64,000 nt of DNA from Neodontobutis hainanensis (lineage: Eukaryota > Chordata > Actinopteri > Gobiiformes > Odontobutidae). Positions 1-11,385 of the stretch are shown here, piece after piece; the stretch's first letter is position 1; the number at the start of each line of letters is the position of its first letter. The translations under genes and the position numbers were made by a program. Where the stretch lies: assembly GCA_024349245.1 (NCBI GenBank), contig JALDNG010000495.1:384980-448979 (forward strand). The letters are read 5' to 3'. The notes under the pieces are model-generated. The model ran no database searches. It was not told the origin of the DNA and worked only from the letters and a program-made list of their open reading frames with translations.

Positions 1-216
1 GGGCAGACTGACAGAGACGTGGCAGCCATTCTGCGCCTACGGACTCTTCGACCAACACATACATTCACTGCACATTCTTACACATTCATACAAGGTAAGG
101 TGGGTTAAGTGTCTTGCCCAAGGACACAACGACAGTATTTGTGGGGAGAGCGGGAATCGAACCCACCACCTTCCGGTTGAAGGACGACCGCTCTACCACT
201 GAGCCACTGCCGCCCC
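1..216 (-). repeat. tRNA-derived SINE, cut by the window edge
   Basis: Read on the minus strand, the head (about 216 down to 130) is tRNA-like, with an A-box region GGCTCAGTGGTAGAGCGG and a B box GGTTCGATTCC. It is followed by the body 'GTGTCCTTGGGCAAGACACTTAA' type sequence and the GTAGGCGCAGA motif common in fish SINEs. It lies within a gypsy gag remnant on the same strand. The tail runs off the left edge, so the target duplication cannot be seen. It is not a functional tRNA gene, because the anticodon arm region is not a proper tRNA and SINE body follows. Confidence 0.85.
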
Positions 217-536
217 TGTACTGCCGTACTTTGGCAGATGAAAATGTGTTTGGCTGCAGGGCAAACAAGATGGAGCAGTTGGTGAGGAAGGGTCGACAGC
301 CTTTGAGTTCCCATTTGTAGCGCTCTAGAACTCCCGCTCGCAGTTCCCACTCGCGCCACCGCCGGCTGCGGATCAGGTGCTCGGCTGGGAGCGGAGGTAG
401 CCACAGCGCCCGGCATCAGAAGGCCTGTCAGATGCTGAATCTGGTTGGCCAAGACTCTGAAGGCGTTGACTTGCTGGGTGGTCATCTGGTGGAACTGTGA
501 TGACACAGAAGTGAGTTGGGATTCATAAGCTGACAT
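217..536 (-). pseudogene. Ty3/gypsy gag N-terminal fragment
   Basis: An open frame starts at the ATG at 536 on the minus strand and runs about 106 codons until the SINE. It begins MSAYESQLTSVSSQFHQ and has a helical segment (QQVNAFRVLANQIQHLTGLL). This matches in layout the gag start of the gypsy element at 34533 (helix with SNQIHLLTSQL), and a proline-rich stretch follows. It is a capsid-polyprotein remnant with no catalytic part. The rest of the element is absent from the window or lies beyond its edge. Confidence 0.65.
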
Positions 537-540
537 TGTT

Positions 541-700
541 AGGAAGCAGGAACCGGTAACTGGACAGGAACAGGTAGAGGAACCAGGTAAGCAGAACCAG
601 GGAGCAGGAATGGGTAATAGAATCAGATAGCAGAAACAGGTTGCCAAATCAGGCTAGCAGGAAAAGGTAGCAGAATCAGGTGACAGGAACAAGCCGTGCT
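541..700. repeat. degenerate short tandem repeat upstream of gag fragment
   Basis: About a dozen imperfect copies of an AGCAGAACCAGGT-like unit of 12-14 bp lie directly upstream (minus sense) of the gag start. They occupy the leader/LTR position of the gypsy remnant. The unit differs from the 80-bp repeat of the other gypsy LTR in this window. Confidence 0.6.
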
Positions 701-1843
701 GGAATTGCAAGATGTTTTAAATAAGTTACCTTACAGGCCTATCTTAGTTAGTCAGTTGAAAACATATGTACAATTTTATGAAGTTTCAGTTCAATCTCGA
801 GGTTATCCTTTGCCTGTGTGGTGGTGCAAGTAACGTGGTGTATGGTCTAACAGAACAAATATGGAATGTGAATTCAACTACGCCACCTGGGGGTTTGAAC
901 CAGGAACTATTGTATGCATCGAAGGTTGTGGGGAAAAAAAAACACACACAAGTAAATCTGATTTAAAAAGGACAGAGATGTGTTTTACAAATCAAAACCA
1001 AACCATTTATTAAAATAAGTGTATAATGATTACTAAAGAACTGAAAATAAGTAGAACTAAACCGTTTTCCCAAAAATATTTTATTACATCAGACTATGCT
1101 AAAACTGAGCTTGTTGTTAAAACATGCCTATTTCTAAAATGGTTGAAGCAATACAAAGACTATCAAAAAGGTTAAACAAAAGATAGCAAGCTGGGGCCAT
1201 CGGTGGTAAGCAGACTGCTTTAAGGAGGTGCCCAGGGTGCCACCTTATACTCACCTTTGTGGACACAGACATGGCAAAGACAAGGTGCCAATTAAACTTG
1301 TGACCCAGTGTACTAACTCGAATGCATAGGTGGGGAGACCGCACCCATGTGCCTAGCTCAACCACCAGGAGAGCTCACAGCGTTACTAGAAAATATAAAA
1401 AACAGGTTAACCAAAGGTTGCAACACAACTACAAAAAAAAACAGCACAGTAACAAAATGAATCAAATAAGACAAACTAGGACAAAATAAAAACCAAATGA
1501 GATCACAAAAAAGACAGAAACTAACAGAAACAAACAGCAGCAGGCTAGCCACCCACCCTGACAGTTAATAGGAACCTCAGACCAGAGTACATGGCACCCA
1601 AACTGCAGGAAGGACATCAAAATAATTGGAGACTAAAAATGTATATTTTAACTGACCTGAGGATTAAATAGAAGATAATTACTTAAATTCATAAAGAAAT
1701 TATGCTGCAGTAAATGATTTTGATATGATCTGCCGTAATCTCTTTGGCTTCTTATCAGTTGATGTATAAAACCATTCAAAACCTGAGCTGTAATCGAAGG
1801 TTTCCCAGCAATGCTTTGAGAAAAGTGGAAAGCGCTTTGAGTG
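701..1843. other. no recognisable gene; repeat-derived
   Basis: Short chance frames only. 1380-1550 is A-rich and low in complexity. The last part (about 1815-1843) reads GGAAAGCGCTTTGAGTG, the near-end motif of a fish SINE tail, and continues on the far side of the giant transposon at 21106. Confidence 0.5.
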
Positions 1844-1849
1844 CCTAAG

Positions 1850-2012
1850 TACGGTGACCGGGAGGGGACATAATTGGTTCACTTAATTTTGTCGTGGCCA
1901 CGCGATATTAATTCGTGGGAACGTGATAATAAGTTGTGGCCTCAAGATCATATGGTGAGGGAACGACATGCTTATGTTGTGGCCTCGAGATCTTATGGTG
2001 AGGGAACGACAT
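1850..2012 (+). repeat. left terminal inverted repeat of giant transposon
   Basis: This matches the reverse complement of 20907-21105 almost base for base, from the CCGGGAGGGGACAT motif through GTCGTGGCCACGCGAT and into a 43-bp unit (GTTGTGGCCTCGAGATCTTA...GAACGACATGCTTA). The unit is present about twice here and three times at the right end. The repeated GTGGCC-N-CGAGAT core is a plausible transposase binding site. The first cargo gene starts about 140 bp further in. Confidence 0.9.
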
Positions 2013-2153
2013 CCGTTTTGTAGCCACTAAACGAATATTCACAGCACGGGCTTCTCCTTTTACTCTGGCCTGGTCATTACTGACTTTGTAATTTGGTTAT
2101 TTCAGTTTATCGTTATTTGTTTATTTAATTTTATTTTGTTTTGTTGACCGTAG

Positions 2154-4830
2154 ATGGAGTCACACGAGCTTTTGGATTTTTTTGAGGCATCGCAACATAG
2201 AGGAGAACTACATAACCAAAATTGAACAAGACAAGGTAAAGTGTATTTATTAAAATAAACCTGCAGTAATCGTACTATCGAGTTTAATAACCTGCTGCAC
2301 TATGTTCCATTTTACACAACTACACAATTTCAGGCTATTTATGTCATACAATAATTAAAATTATAATTGAAGTACTGGGATAAAGGCTTATAGTTCAGAT
2401 ATAAATGGTCATGTATGGTAGAGATAAAAAAGGAACCATTTTAAAGTAACCCAAGGCTTCAGATAAAGAGTGTATCGATTACATCATGACAACACTAGGT
2501 TGCGACAAGTGACTGTTAAAATGTTAAAATGTACTTTATTTGTCATTGAATCATTTATTTAAAGCAATTTCGGTAATTATTAAAGACTCACTCATTGATA
2601 ATTTAAAGGTGATCTGAATACAACAATATTAAAGTAAAAGAAGTTAATCAGTTTTAGTTGCTTTTTGTATAACCGGCAAACATTTACTAAATATGATGTT
2701 ATGAGTATAAAACCTAAACATTTTTGCTATTGCTTTTGTTATAATATGTGATTCAAACCTTTTGAAACAATTATGTCTTTCAACAGATTGACACATCTGT
2801 AATACCACTGATGTCAGAGACAGAGCTAGCCAAATACATTCCCTCCTATGGATACAGAGTGGCAACTGTGGCGTTTTGTCGAAGAAAACAGTGTTCGATG
2901 GAATATACAGACAGGAAAAATCACTTGTTTGAGAGATTGAGGAAACGCAGTATGTACCCCAAGTGGCAAAGAAGAACATCAACAACAGATTTCCTAAAAT
3001 ATGCCGGGAACACAAATGCCAAGAAGAAATGTAAACGTGTGGAACTGGGCTGGATGAACTTCAGTGCAAAAGACAATGAATTTAAAGTTCGCTCTGCAAA
3101 GGGGGTGGAACCAGACATGTTACTGTAGATGTTAAGTCAACAATGAAAGACCTACAAAAAATAGCTGAGGGTCTCTTTTTCCAAATGGTAAATCTAAATA
3201 TCTAGATCTGAAAAGTGTTGTATGTGACAGTCGAGATTTCTCCCATAGAATGATTGAATCAGAATGTACCATTGGAGATTTGTATGAGGCAAGCAAGGTT
3301 AAAATTCTTAGACTTTATCTTTTTACAAAGTGCATTGGTATGGAGAAGACTACAGAAAACAAATTTACAAATCCGGAAGCAAATACCATGTTGAATGAAA
3401 GTGCAGACGATATCCAAGCATCCTGGAGCTCAAGCATCAAAGAAGGTGAAACAATTGACCTCACATTTTTTGGAGAGAATGACTCTGAAAACACCAGTAT
3501 CAAGTTATATGAGCCACTTAATGTCATGGACCACCAAATATCAGTCATACAGACTGATACAATGATTGATCAGATGGAGATGGAGAACAGGGAGGACATC
3601 TTTCAGGAAGAAATGGTAATCCTGAGTCGAGAAAGTAATTTAACATTTGAAAATGTGAGAACGGTGCAAGAGGTATGGAGCTTAGAGGCATTCAGCTCTG
3701 ATAACTCTTCACAAAATGCAATGATTGCAACTGATGTGGAACACACACCATTTGAGAGATCATTTGATAATGAGGTCACAATTGGAGGAGGTTCAAGTGA
3801 GTTTGGGAGTTTGGATGATACAATTCCAACTGATGATATTCCAAAGACTGTTATCGTGGTGCGAAGAGGACAAGCTCTGTGTGATCTCATGAAAGCCTTC
3901 AGTGACCCAGCAATGATTGATAAAGAGATCAGTATTCAAATGAAACTCCCTAATGGGCAGATTGAAGAGACTATTGGATCAGGGGTTTTTCGCGACTGCT
4001 TGACTGAATTCTGGGATGAATTCTATTCCAGGTGTGCTTTGGGGGCAGATGTCAAAGTCCCCTTCCTTAGACATGAATTTCAGAGTGATGAATGGCAAGC
4101 TATTGCAAGAGTGTTGGTCAAAGGATGGTATGCGCTGAAGTATTTCCCTCTTCGTCTTTCCCTGCCATTTCTTGAAGAAGTTTTATATGGTACTGTATAT
4201 AGCAGTATCAGAGATTCCTTTCTGCACTACATCGCAAAACATGAGCGTGATGTCATTGAAGAAGCAATGTTAAACTTCAGCTCAGCTGATCATGACTCAC
4301 TTCTTGATGTGCTAGATTCCAATGATTGTCATCAGAGGCCTACTAAAGAAAATCTGCCACAATTTTTGGACCAGTTTGGCCACAAAGCTCTCATCCAAAC
4401 TCCTATGTTTGTTATTGAATCTTGGAGACCTGTTCTTAAGGATCTTTCTAGCACTTTACAACCACAGGAACTAGCAAAGATTTTACAAGAGCAAAAACCA
4501 ACACCTAAGCGTGTGAAAGAAATCCTTGTTTTCCCTGAAGTTATGGCGACCCAGCAGAGCTGTGTATCAAGATTCCTGAAGAAGTACATTATGGAACTAG
4601 ATGAGAACACCTTAAAAATATTCTTGCGCTTCTGCACAGGGGCTGATTTGCTTTTTGGGAAGCCCATTGTGGTGAACTTCTTTGAAACAAGTGACTTTCA
4701 GTGTTGTCCACAATCTCACACATGTAGTTGCTATCTCATGTTGCCTTTAAACTACCAGAACTATCCAGACCTCCGCACTGACTTCAATGTCGTCCTGAAC
4801 AGTTCAGTTTGGGTGATGGATGTTGTATAA
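2154..4830 (+). CDS. HECT-domain E3 ubiquitin ligase-like protein (transposon cargo)
   Basis: It belongs to the multicopy fish family often labelled G2/M-phase E3 ubiquitin ligase-like. The visible parts are a short first exon (about 2154-2235, ending in ...IEQDK before a GT) and a second exon from the acceptor at 2786 (IDTSVIPLMSETELAKYIPS). A 526-codon open frame then runs from 3250 to 4830. Its first 200 residues are acidic and variable. After that come VVRRGQALCDLM, the HECT-type block GSGVFRDCLTEFWDEFYSR, LPFLEEVLYG, and a C-terminal HECT lobe with FLRFCTGADLL and HTCSCYLMLPLN, which holds the candidate catalytic cysteine. Members of this class transfer ubiquitin through that cysteine; activity here is inference. 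Single-base frameshifts in a G run near 3100 and a T run near 3175 separate the N-terminal part from the long frame, and the first exon also needs a shift. It is the first gene inside the left TIR. Confidence 0.75.
2236..2786 (+). other. intron of HECT-like gene
   Basis: The donor AAG|GTAAAG follows the first exon, and the acceptor TTTCAACAG precedes the exon coding IDTSVIPLM. The intron is AT-rich and I see no gene or repeat in it. Confidence 0.55.
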
Positions 4831-5319
4831 ACTTTGTTCACTTTTAATGTGCCTCAACAAGATATGCCTCAATGAATGTAAAATGGTATACATATACCAT
4901 AATGTACTACCAAACATTTGAAGTCAAGGGGATAGTTTCCTCATTTCTAACCTACTATTACAGGAAAAATCTTGGACAAGATGATGGACAAATGTATTTT
5001 TTTTTATTTAAAGTCAGTTTAATTTGGGAAAATTATGGTTTTACATTCAATAAATTCAGGTTTAAAATTGGTTTTAGAGATTACTTACTGAACATTTGAA
5101 AGTAACAGAATAGTGGCATTTAAAAAAACAAACAATTATTCTTTAATTGTAATGTAGTGTAATTTGATACAACACATGATTTTAATCAAATTGTTGTGCT
5201 GCTCAAACTAAAATATCTTTGAAAAAATTGATTCCAGAACAAAATTATATTGCTTACTTTTAACTGTTTTGGGTTGCAAACAAAAGTGTTATATAGTTAA
5301 AATGTCTTAAAGAACAAAA
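4831..5319. other. 3' flank of HECT-like gene
   Basis: AT-rich sequence between the HECT stop codon and the solo LTR, with only chance frames. AATAAA-type signals are present (for example near 5050), fitting a 3' untranslated region. Confidence 0.45.
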
Positions 5320-6972
5320 TGTCAGGATTCATGTCTGTTTTTATTGTTTCCAGTTTGTGTTGTATTTCATGGATTTTATTTTGATATGTCTTGCCCTTGT
5401 CTGTGTCTATTCTTGACTTCCTGCCTTGTGTCTTTCCCTCCTGTGTGATTACCTGCTCCGCCCTAATATGTTTCACCTGTCCCTTGTTGTCTGTGTCTAT
5501 TTATACCTGTTTGTCCTTCCCCTCAGTACCAGGTCATTCTCATATTGTCATTGTAGTCGTCTTCGGTACCCGTAAGTTCTGTCGCTGTTCCTGTCATCGC
5601 TTGTAAATCTTTTTAGTCTATTGTGTTTTAGTATATTTTTTATCTCTGGATTCTTTGCCTATCTACGGAGCCCCTCTGGTCTCACTATGTAAAAAAAAAA
5701 AATATATGTAACTAAGTCGTGGCCACGAGATACGCTAACTTCGTGGCCACGAGTTGCAAGTCGTGGGCCACGAGATACGCTAAGTCGTGGCCACGAGATA
5801 CGCTAAGTCGTGGCCACGAGATAAGTAAATATGAAAGCATGCACGCTAACTCTGCCACCCATAAGGCTCATACATACAGCCAGATGGACCTAAGCCTACA
5901 ACGCCCTCTGCTGACGTTTTATCGTAGGCTACACAGACATGCTTTTCCAAAATGTCAAAGACTTCAATAATTAATAAACCAGTCTGCACACTACTATAGA
6001 CTATCTTAAAATCATAATCAGAAATACTTTATTGATCTTTATTGATATCGATAACCTTTGTTATTTAAATGGACCCTGTACTGTAGTGCAATGTAATACT
6101 TCACATTCTGTGCAATATTATCTGTTTTAATATTCAGTGTAATATAGTTTGCTGCAGTTCTGCTTCTATTTATTTACTAGTACTGTTCATCACAATCAAT
6201 TCAATTCTGTTAATACAGTAATGTAAATCTTGTAGGCTGCATATCCATGGTCCTTTATAACTCTTCTTCATATTTTATAGCATATATTTATTTAGCATAT
6301 ACTTTTTACATGTGTATAGGCTACTTGTTTATTTACCAACTTATATTATTATTTATATTTCTTTAAATGTCTTGATGTGCACATCAACTGTGACACAACA
6401 ATTGTCCCTGGGTTATCGATATCAATAAAGATCAATAAAGTATTTCTGATTGTGATTTTAAGATAGTCTATATTAGTGTGCAGACTGGTTTATTAATTAT
6501 TGAAGTCTTTGACATTTTGGAAAAGCATGTCTGTGTAGCCTACGATAAAACGTCAGCAGAGGGCGTTGTAGGCTTAGGTCCATCTGGCTGTATGTATGAG
6601 CCTTATGGGTGGCAGAGTTAGCGTGCATGCTTTCATATTTACTTATCTCGTGGCCACGACTTAGCGTATCTCGTGGCCACGACTTAGCGTATCTCGTGGC
6701 CACGACTTAGCGTATCTCGTGGCCACGACTTTAGCTTAACTCGTGGCCACGAGTTAGCGTATCTCGTGGCCACAACTTAGTTACATATATTTTTTTTTTT
6801 TTACATAGTGAGACCAGAGGGCTCCGTACCTATCGGTTCTGGGAGAATTTTGGTTTTGGCTTTTGTATGCTCATCTGTTGTTCACCTTAAATAAATTTTT
6901 GTTTCACGTTTTATTGGAGTTCTGGGTGTCTGCATTGGAGTCTTTCCCTTCCTGGGCCAGCACCCCGTGACA
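5320..6972 (+). mobile_element. solo LTR (gypsy-type), split by a MITE
   Basis: It begins TGTCAGGATTCATG and ends CACCCCGTGACA, with the 5-bp direct repeat CAAAA on both sides. Without the MITE it is about 480 bp, a normal LTR size. It contains CT-rich sequence, an AATAAA signal near 6890 and no internal coding region, so it is the product of LTR-LTR recombination. Its ends resemble those of the second solo LTR at 8330. Confidence 0.8.
5664..6828. mobile_element. 1.17-kb foldback MITE related to the giant transposon
   Basis: A near-perfect long inverted repeat has arms of roughly 350-400 bp. It starts TACGGAGCCC and ends GGGCTCCGTA, with the exact 6-bp target duplication CCTATC (5658-5663 and 6829-6834). 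Each arm carries five or six tandem copies of a 23-bp unit containing GTCGTGGCCACGAGATACG. The TAC ends, the 6-bp duplication and the GTGGCC-N-CGAGAT core are shared with the 19.3-kb element in which it lies. It is therefore probably a non-autonomous derivative or partner moved by the same transposase class. It has no coding capacity: the frames in the arms are mirror copies. Confidence 0.88.
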
Positions 6973-7582
6973 CAAAACCTGTTTAAACTTGGAAACATTT
7001 CTTGTACACTGCAAAAACTCAAAATCTTGCCAAGTAATTTTTTCTAATTTCTAGTCAAAATATCTCATCACACTTAATATAAGACAAAATCACCTAAAGA
7101 GCAAGATTTAAGTTAGATAAAGGAGCTTGTTTTTAGACAGTGCATCTTGAATATCTTAAGTGAAACTGTCTTGAAAACATCTTATTTTGAGTCATATCTT
7201 AGATGAAACAAGCTTTTTTGTCATGTCATAATATTTTTAAGCTGCTGTGTTATTTGTAAAAGATGCATTGTCTTGTTTCAAGAAATAGACTTAACTTGAA
7301 TTGAGACCAAATATCTGCTTTATTGAAAACTGCAGGTCAACATGGCCAACAATACACAGTACAGTGTGGCTATTTGTCTAACATTTCAATCAAACCATAC
7401 CGTATATAATATGTAAAAATTACATAGGCAAAAGGTGGAATTATGTTTCCTTCTCTGTTCTGTTGCACTCTAGAACACATTATTCCAAAAGTAATAAGTA
7501 AAAAATAAATGCCATCAATTACAGTGTTTGTCAGTGCTTAAGAAAAATTAATGGCGCACAAACACCCACACTCAATACAGAC
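6973..7582. repeat. fish interspersed repeat remnant
   Basis: From about 7014 the sequence CACTGCAAAAACTC...CTTGCCAAGTAATTTTTTCTAATTTCTAGTCAAAATATCTCA belongs to a common class of fish DNA-transposon relics (CACTG-type ends). A related copy lies at about 18300-18595. It sits downstream of the stop codon of the minus-strand C2H2/tnp2-like gene. Confidence 0.45.
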
Positions 7583-10500
7583 TCAAGAATGATGTTTGAT
7601 GTCTGTGAGATCATACTTCAGTGGAATGTACTTGCTATTATTAAAGTTTACACAGTAGTATGTAGTAAAATCCACAAGCTTTTCAGCATCCATAAAAATA
7701 TTTGCTTGAGCTAGTTCGGGAACTTCTACCTCATAAGCTAAATAATGATCATTCCACCCAACTGTAGATAGAGGTTGGCATTCAAAACAATACACTGAAG
7801 CATTTAAAATATAGATGTTTTTCACAAGTGCAAACTCTGGAGTATCACTGATGACATTAGAAATAACCAAAGATTTTCCACATGTATGCTTATTTCCATG
7901 TTGCATAATCCACTGTACCGAAACTATATGTTCAACGTGCTCTATTCCTAAGAAGTCTTTAATCTTTCCTTCAACATAGTGAACATTTTTCACCTCAGAG
8001 GCTGGGCCCAGGTCCACTTCACCTGAACAAATTGGATGTTTCTCATGCACATTCTGACTACATTCATAAAGTTGGTTGTGCTTCACAAGAGACTTGCATA
8101 TGTTTTTAAAACTACTTTTCATAGCCCACTGCTTAAAAAAGCAATGCTTTGACTCAAAGCGCATACACATATGCCTCACTGTAGGACCAAGTGCCTTAAT
8201 CTGAGAAGGAAGATGCAGCAAGTAATGCTGTTTAGGGATAATATTTGCATCTGGAAATAGTTTTTTAAAATGTTTCAAATGTTGCTCTATTAAAAGCCTC
8301 AATCTTGAAAGAGTTGAGAGAGCAATAATTGTCAGGATCTGTGTTTGTCTGTCTGTGTGTCTCCCCCTCCCCTCTGTGTTCTCCTCTCTCCTCAGCTGGG
8401 CAGGGCAGTCGGCACACCTGCAACCACTTACACCTCATCAACCTCTGCTTTAAAGAACCAGTCTTCCCTTCACGCAGCGCCAGTCCGTTGTCGAAACTAC
8501 TCTCAGTTAGTGAAGACGTTGTGCCCTTGTATTTTGGATATTCATGTTTCTTTGTACTTTGAGACTTAACTTACCTGTCGTATTGTGCTCAGGTGCCACT
8601 GCAAGCTCCAGCCCGGATCCAGCCTTACATGCTCTTCTCAAGTCTCCTCGTTTGTTCCACTGGCGCCTATCCGTAAGCCACCTTCCCGGGCTTCAGATCA
8701 GCTCACCTCCACTCCACGTCGGACAGTTCTCCTAGCCACCTTGTGTTGTGACAAATAAACCTGATTCACATTTGTACTCGTTCTGCGTTTGGGTCCTGCT
8801 TCGTCCCCCACCGTGACAATAATAGGTGAAAACAGAATTTTGACTATCTCTAACAACTTAAGTAGCATTTGTGTGTAATCGTTTTCTCCAATTTTGTCAA
8901 TGAGAAATGGCAGAATCTTTAACAAAACCAGCATCTGCCCAGCTGAATGTTTTAATTTATTGTCATTTGATGACAGTGTATTGACAGATATGGGGCAAGG
9001 CTTATCCCTTGCATCCACAGGAGAATAAGGGAAAGAAATAATTGCACTGTTGAATGCGTCTATGTCCATTTGCCCTGAGAGCACAAGATGCTTTAAAACA
9101 CATTTGATTTCATACGGGGCAATACCTTCAAGAATTACATGCATGATGTCCTGTGGGGTTTGATTGATTATATCAAAGTGAGGAAATTCAGTTAATTTGC
9201 TTCTCCTATTTATGCCATATGTCATTTTTAGATTGTCTTTCAGAAAGTCACTTTTTGCCTTTTCAATGTCATTACATTGTCTGTTATGACTTGCCATTGT
9301 CCTTTTAACAAACATATCTTCCTTAAATTGCTCCTGCATGTCTTCAAAATTGCATTCGCAGTGCCTGCATTTACTGTAGGCAAATCCCACTCCTATCTTA
9401 AATCCAGCCACTTCATGCTGAGCAAGAGTGTCTCCGCACACAGACACAAGTGCCCCATAAATTGTCCTCTCACCATTTGCAGTGACAACCCGGACACCAT
9501 CACACAGCTCAGTTAAGTCACGGTTAATCCTCTCAAATATCGCATCAATACCACAATGGGAAAGATCTTTGGATTTTACCATGGCAAGCAGACGAATGGC
9601 AGCAAGTCTTGATCTGTATTTAGGGTTGATGTTACCTAAGGTGTAATAAATTAACAATTTGTTCTTGTTTGCCCGAGATCCAAGAGGATTGCATAGCTCA
9701 ATTTCATCTGTATATAAAATTAACTGCAATGCTGTAGGAAATTTCAAAAACAGTGGGTGCGACTTACAAATGTCTCCATCAATGAAATCATGAAAAATCC
9801 ATCCTTGCATGCCTGTGGCCTCTTATCAATCATTGCAATTATTTTCGGATGTGATAGCAGCTGCTCCAAACTTTTCACCAACGGTATGTAATGAAAAAAT
9901 GGTCCTTAATGGTAAGAACTCTGGAGTCTCCATTTTTCACATAACATACTGTTTGTTTTGACTAGAATCTCTGGTTCAACTGGTTGTAACAGTTCTTTGA
10001 TGGTCTTATCCTGCAAATGGGTGGAAGTAATTTGGCAGAAAGGGTCAACAAACAAGTCAAAAATCTCCATTGCATCACTCTTTAGTAGATCCAGGTCTCC
10101 AGAATTTCTCTCAATCATGTCGCTCATTTGCTGTTTTAGGTGCTCCAATAATGCGGCCTGATATTGCTGGACTCCACTCACCATTTGGTTAACAGCTCTC
10201 TGGGGAGTAGAAAACAAACAAAATTTATATAAAAATGCAGTCAACACACAAACTCCCAGACACTTTTTTTTTGTAAAAAGTAGCCCTTTAATTACATATT
10301 GTTAGTGACATGCAATGATCAAAATAGCCTATTTCCTGCAAAACTATCACAAAATAATATTGCCTTCTGTGCCTGTGATCGGATAAACCAAGATGCCGGA
10401 TCTGAACAGTGGCTGAATCATTCTACAGTATAAGCTTATTGCTTTTAAACTTGCTAATAAAAATGTAAAATAATTAATTGGAAAATCAGTGGTATAAATT

Positions 10501-11169
10501 ACTTGTGTCAGTCGATGGGTTTCTCTGGCTTGAAGAAGAAATGCAGTTGCATGTTTAGAAAGGTCAACATTCATGCGAACCTCTCTATCGTCTTGAAATC
10601 CACTCTGAAAGAGATTAACAACAAACATATCTATTAAAACAGGGAAAATATTGGCATTTTTAGGCATCACTACCAGACAATTTGACCAGCCGAAAATTCG
10701 GTGCATCCCTGAAATAGTGGGATTACAATAACGCATTAATTTAAACACTGCTATTAGTTTATATTAAAATTACAGCCTGTCATTGATAAAAAAACAAACA
10801 TGTTTAGTTGACAGTTGACCTAAATTAATGTAAAATTGTAGCTTGTGTGACTTACGGTGGAATGACGTTGCTTGAGCCCTCCGCTTCAGCCACATGGCTT
10901 GCATTAGTTTGGTCATTCGCAGCTGCTTCAGGTAAACGCGGCGAGTCAGTCCTTCCTCCTCCGCCGCTTCAGCTTGGAGAAGATGATGCGCGTGTTCGCT
11001 TCACGTGATAGTAGAAGGAGTTATACACCCTGTACTCATTTGGACAGCCATCAATCCCGCACACGACGCGAAAGTCAGGGCTGCGACTGTGCATGGTGTT
11101 AATGTGACTTAAAAGTCGTTTCAGAGTCAATGCCACAAATATGTAGCATATGAAGCAACGCCAAATCAT
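7583..11169 (-). pseudogene. C2H2-finger protein with tnp2/DUF4218-like core (transposon cargo)
   Basis: On the minus strand the first exon (from 11169) encodes one C2H2 finger (LLSHINTMHSRSPDF, CGIDGCPNEYRVYNSFYYH), followed by a one-base shift in the second His region. Next come a small exon (about 10604-10505, ...FLLQARETHRLTQ), an exon at about 10206-9920 (AVNQMVSGVQQYQAALL), and a large terminal exon from about 9880 to 7583. The large exon has SHPLFLKFPTALQLILYTDE, TPQDIMHVILEGIAPYE and HYLLHLPSQIKALGPTVRHM. The last two resemble the layout of CACTA tnp2-type proteins and DUF4218. Such proteins recur in fish and invertebrate genomes and their function is unknown. A solo LTR interrupts the last exon, and a shift in a T run near 9795 adds a second break. 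It is divergent with the SAMD3-like gene. Confidence 0.7.
8330..8818 (+). mobile_element. 489-bp solo LTR inside the tnp2-like exon
   Basis: TGTCAGGATCTGTG at the left and CCCACCGTGACA at the right, with the 5-bp duplication ATAAT on each side. If the LTR and one ATAAT copy are removed, the minus-strand reading frame joins without a shift (ILFSPII then ALSTLSRLR). The insertion therefore split an open exon and is younger than the cargo gene. Confidence 0.88.
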
Positions 11170-11385
11170 GTTAGAAGCAAAGATGTCACAGGCAAAAGGA
11201 CTGTCAACTGGTCACAGGTCGGTAGAGAGCAAGACTGCCGTAAAAACTCATTACTATGGTTACACCCGCCAGCTAGCTGCCGCAAATGAGAACCTGGGCA
11301 TATCCTAACGGTTCGGAGCAACTTCGATTTGAACTAGGAGTGTACCAGTGACGCCGAACATAGTCAGCGAGGCGAAGCTAACATC
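11170..11385. promoter_or_regulatory. shared divergent promoter interval
   Basis: Only about 216 bp separate the start of the minus-strand C2H2 exon from the ATG of the plus-strand SAMD3-like gene. The stretch is more GC-rich than its surroundings and has no coding frame. A bidirectional promoter is inferred from the head-to-head layout alone; I see no firm TATA box. Confidence 0.4.

Noticed and set aside
130..216. Possible tRNA gene on the minus strand
   Set aside because: A and B boxes belong to a SINE head; SINE body follows and the cloverleaf is not complete.
3315..4667. Several antisense frames of 77-111 codons across the HECT gene
   Set aside because: Shadows of the coding strand; no recognisable motifs.
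5719..6703. Two mirror open frames (83 and 68 codons) with identical peptide ends
   Set aside because: They lie in the inverted arms of the foldback MITE and are copies of each other; non-coding.
8329..8735. Three overlapping plus-strand frames
   Set aside because: They lie wholly inside the solo LTR and have no conserved content.
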